A stretch of 64,000 bases of DNA from Pterobdella sp. o SKG-2022 (Eukaryota > Annelida > Clitellata > Hirudinida > Piscicolidae), in assembly GCA_964035795.1 (NCBI GenBank), contig OZ038323.1, forward strand, positions 2,897,381 to 2,961,380. The letters are read 5' to 3'. The notes below the pieces were generated by a model. That model was not told the origin of the DNA and searched no databases. It was given only the letters and a program-made list of their open reading frames with translations. Numbering within the stretch: position 1 is the first letter of the stretch; every line of letters begins with the position of its first letter. Below are positions 62,961 through 64,000 of the stretch, in pieces. The position numbers were made by a program, and so were the translations under genes.

Positions 62961-64000
62961 CTAGCTCTAGTATCCCTTCAGCCCCAGGATGTGTGATGAC
63001 CATATCATTGAAAACTGCATGAGTCATTTGTGGTAAAATGAAAAAATTATATATTATTGAAATAAAAAGAAATTGTTAAGAATAAAGATAATATACGAAA
63101 TTTTAATCATCTTGAATTAGATCTAAAATTTTATGAAACGTGCATTATAATTTTGAATATGTAACTTCAAGGTTTCTTACAGTGGAAGAAATCACGACAT
63201 AATCTTCATTGATTCATCATAAGCATTTCAACAAAATTGATACGACATTAAACAGAACGAACAATATAAGTGTAGTTGGTTATATCATTACACTCACAAG
63301 CTTTGAGCGTTTCTGAAGGAGTTCTCTCGATTTCAAGTCCTTCATATTTTAAATAAATTTAATGGTTAGAAGAGCCGTTTATAAATCAAATAGCAAGAAT
63401 GTTATGGTGATCAAATAAATAAAAACTCTATTATTATCATCACAAAATTCAAAAATGGCAGCAATAGAATATAATACCATTAGAAATTCTCCATTCATTT
63501 AGGTAGGCTCTCTTATGTTCTCTCACCAACTCTCTGTCCGATTCTATCTGCTCAAACAACATTCAAACGTTTGTAATATCACTTTTAGTAAATTTTTCAA
63601 ATTTTTATTCTGTAGAGTTTGCTACCTTGTTGAGTTCTTGCAAGTATATGGCGATGTTGATGTCAAGGAGGTTGCCATCGGCTCCTCTGAATCCATCCAC
63701 CCACGTACCTTGGCGTGTCATTTACTTTCATGTTTTTTAATAATAATTAACAATATCGTATATAAAATTTTTCGCCATATACTGTAGAAATAACAGAAGC
63801 GATCTTTCTAATACAAAAACTCAGAATTTAATATTAAACTGTAGACTAACAGAAGCAATCTTTCTAATAAAAAAACTTAGAACTTAACTAAAATAAATTA
63901 ATTATAAGCCTATTATTGATTGAAATCCAACCTACATACTGCATACACGTATCTAAATGAGTGTATTTTCCAGCACCATTCCGTTTGTTCTGCTGCCAAT
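62961..64000 (-). CDS. Unrecognised gene, 3' exons (partial)
   Basis: Four candidate exons on the minus strand join in frame: 64000-63940 (KRNGAGKYTHLDTC), 63686-63626 (GADGNLLDINIAIYLQELNK), 63339-63298 or 63294 (DLKSRELLQKRSKL) and 63014-62961 (FNDMVITHPGAEGILEL). Phases of the first three agree exactly with GT/AG borders. Joining the fourth in the frame shown needs the weaker donor at 63294; otherwise an early stop follows. An alternative acceptor for the second exon (before 63712) would add YVGG or TWVDGF-type residues. The peptide looks like conserved, helical protein sequence, but I do not recognise the family. The gene continues beyond the window. Confidence 0.5.

Overview
The window is a piece of an AT-rich animal nuclear genome. 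Its genes are multi-exon with GT-AG introns, homopolymer and ATT/ATC/TA microsatellites are frequent, and non-LTR retrotransposon relics, a tRNA-derived SINE and a processed ribosomal-protein pseudogene are present. The gene content (a divergent nicotinic receptor with a Pro-Ala M2 signature, a flagellar radial-spoke protein, AMMECR1, Chk1) and the base composition suggest a spiralian invertebrate, perhaps an annelid such as a leech. The species is inference only.

Layout, left to right. (1) 1-6.4 kb: no convincing gene. (2) 6446-6833: a MITE-like element with terminal inverted repeats and a 12-bp direct flank. (3) 7008-32017, plus strand: a nicotinic acetylcholine receptor alpha-type subunit whose exons I could follow from the start of the ligand-binding domain to M4. 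Its first visible exon is a 2.3-kb lysine/asparagine-rich open frame running directly into the receptor N-terminal helix. Its large introns hold minisatellites, a SINE and a 5'-truncated non-LTR element (24.77-26.28 kb). (4) 46353-32824, minus strand: an RSPH10B-like radial spoke gene (MORN repeats, about 20 exons). An RTE-like retrotransposon (35.5-39.0 kb) and an RPL18A (eL20) processed pseudogene (41.8-42.3 kb) lie in its introns. (5) 47657-50917, plus strand: a complete five-exon AMMECR1 gene, divergent from RSPH10B. (6) 53.1-55.3 kb, minus strand: a decayed non-LTR element with a restriction-like endonuclease domain. (7) 62060-56156, minus strand: a complete 14-exon checkpoint kinase gene (Chk1, 471 aa), with a reverse-transcriptase fragment filling intron 5. 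(8) 64000-62961, minus strand: exons of an unrecognised gene that continues past the window.

The genes are unrelated housekeeping, ciliary and neuronal loci, not an operon or a functional cluster. The most striking locus is the nicotinic receptor. It combines a roughly 760-residue basic N-terminal extension containing a dibasic furin-like site, a full acetylcholine-binding aromatic box, an M2 entry that reads Pro-Ala-Lys instead of Gly-Glu-Lys (an anion-channel signature), and a 34-bp minisatellite that has copied an exon end together with its 5' splice site.

Exon junctions were set by eye, using reading-frame continuity, GT/AG dinucleotides and family alignment from memory. No search or transcript evidence was available.
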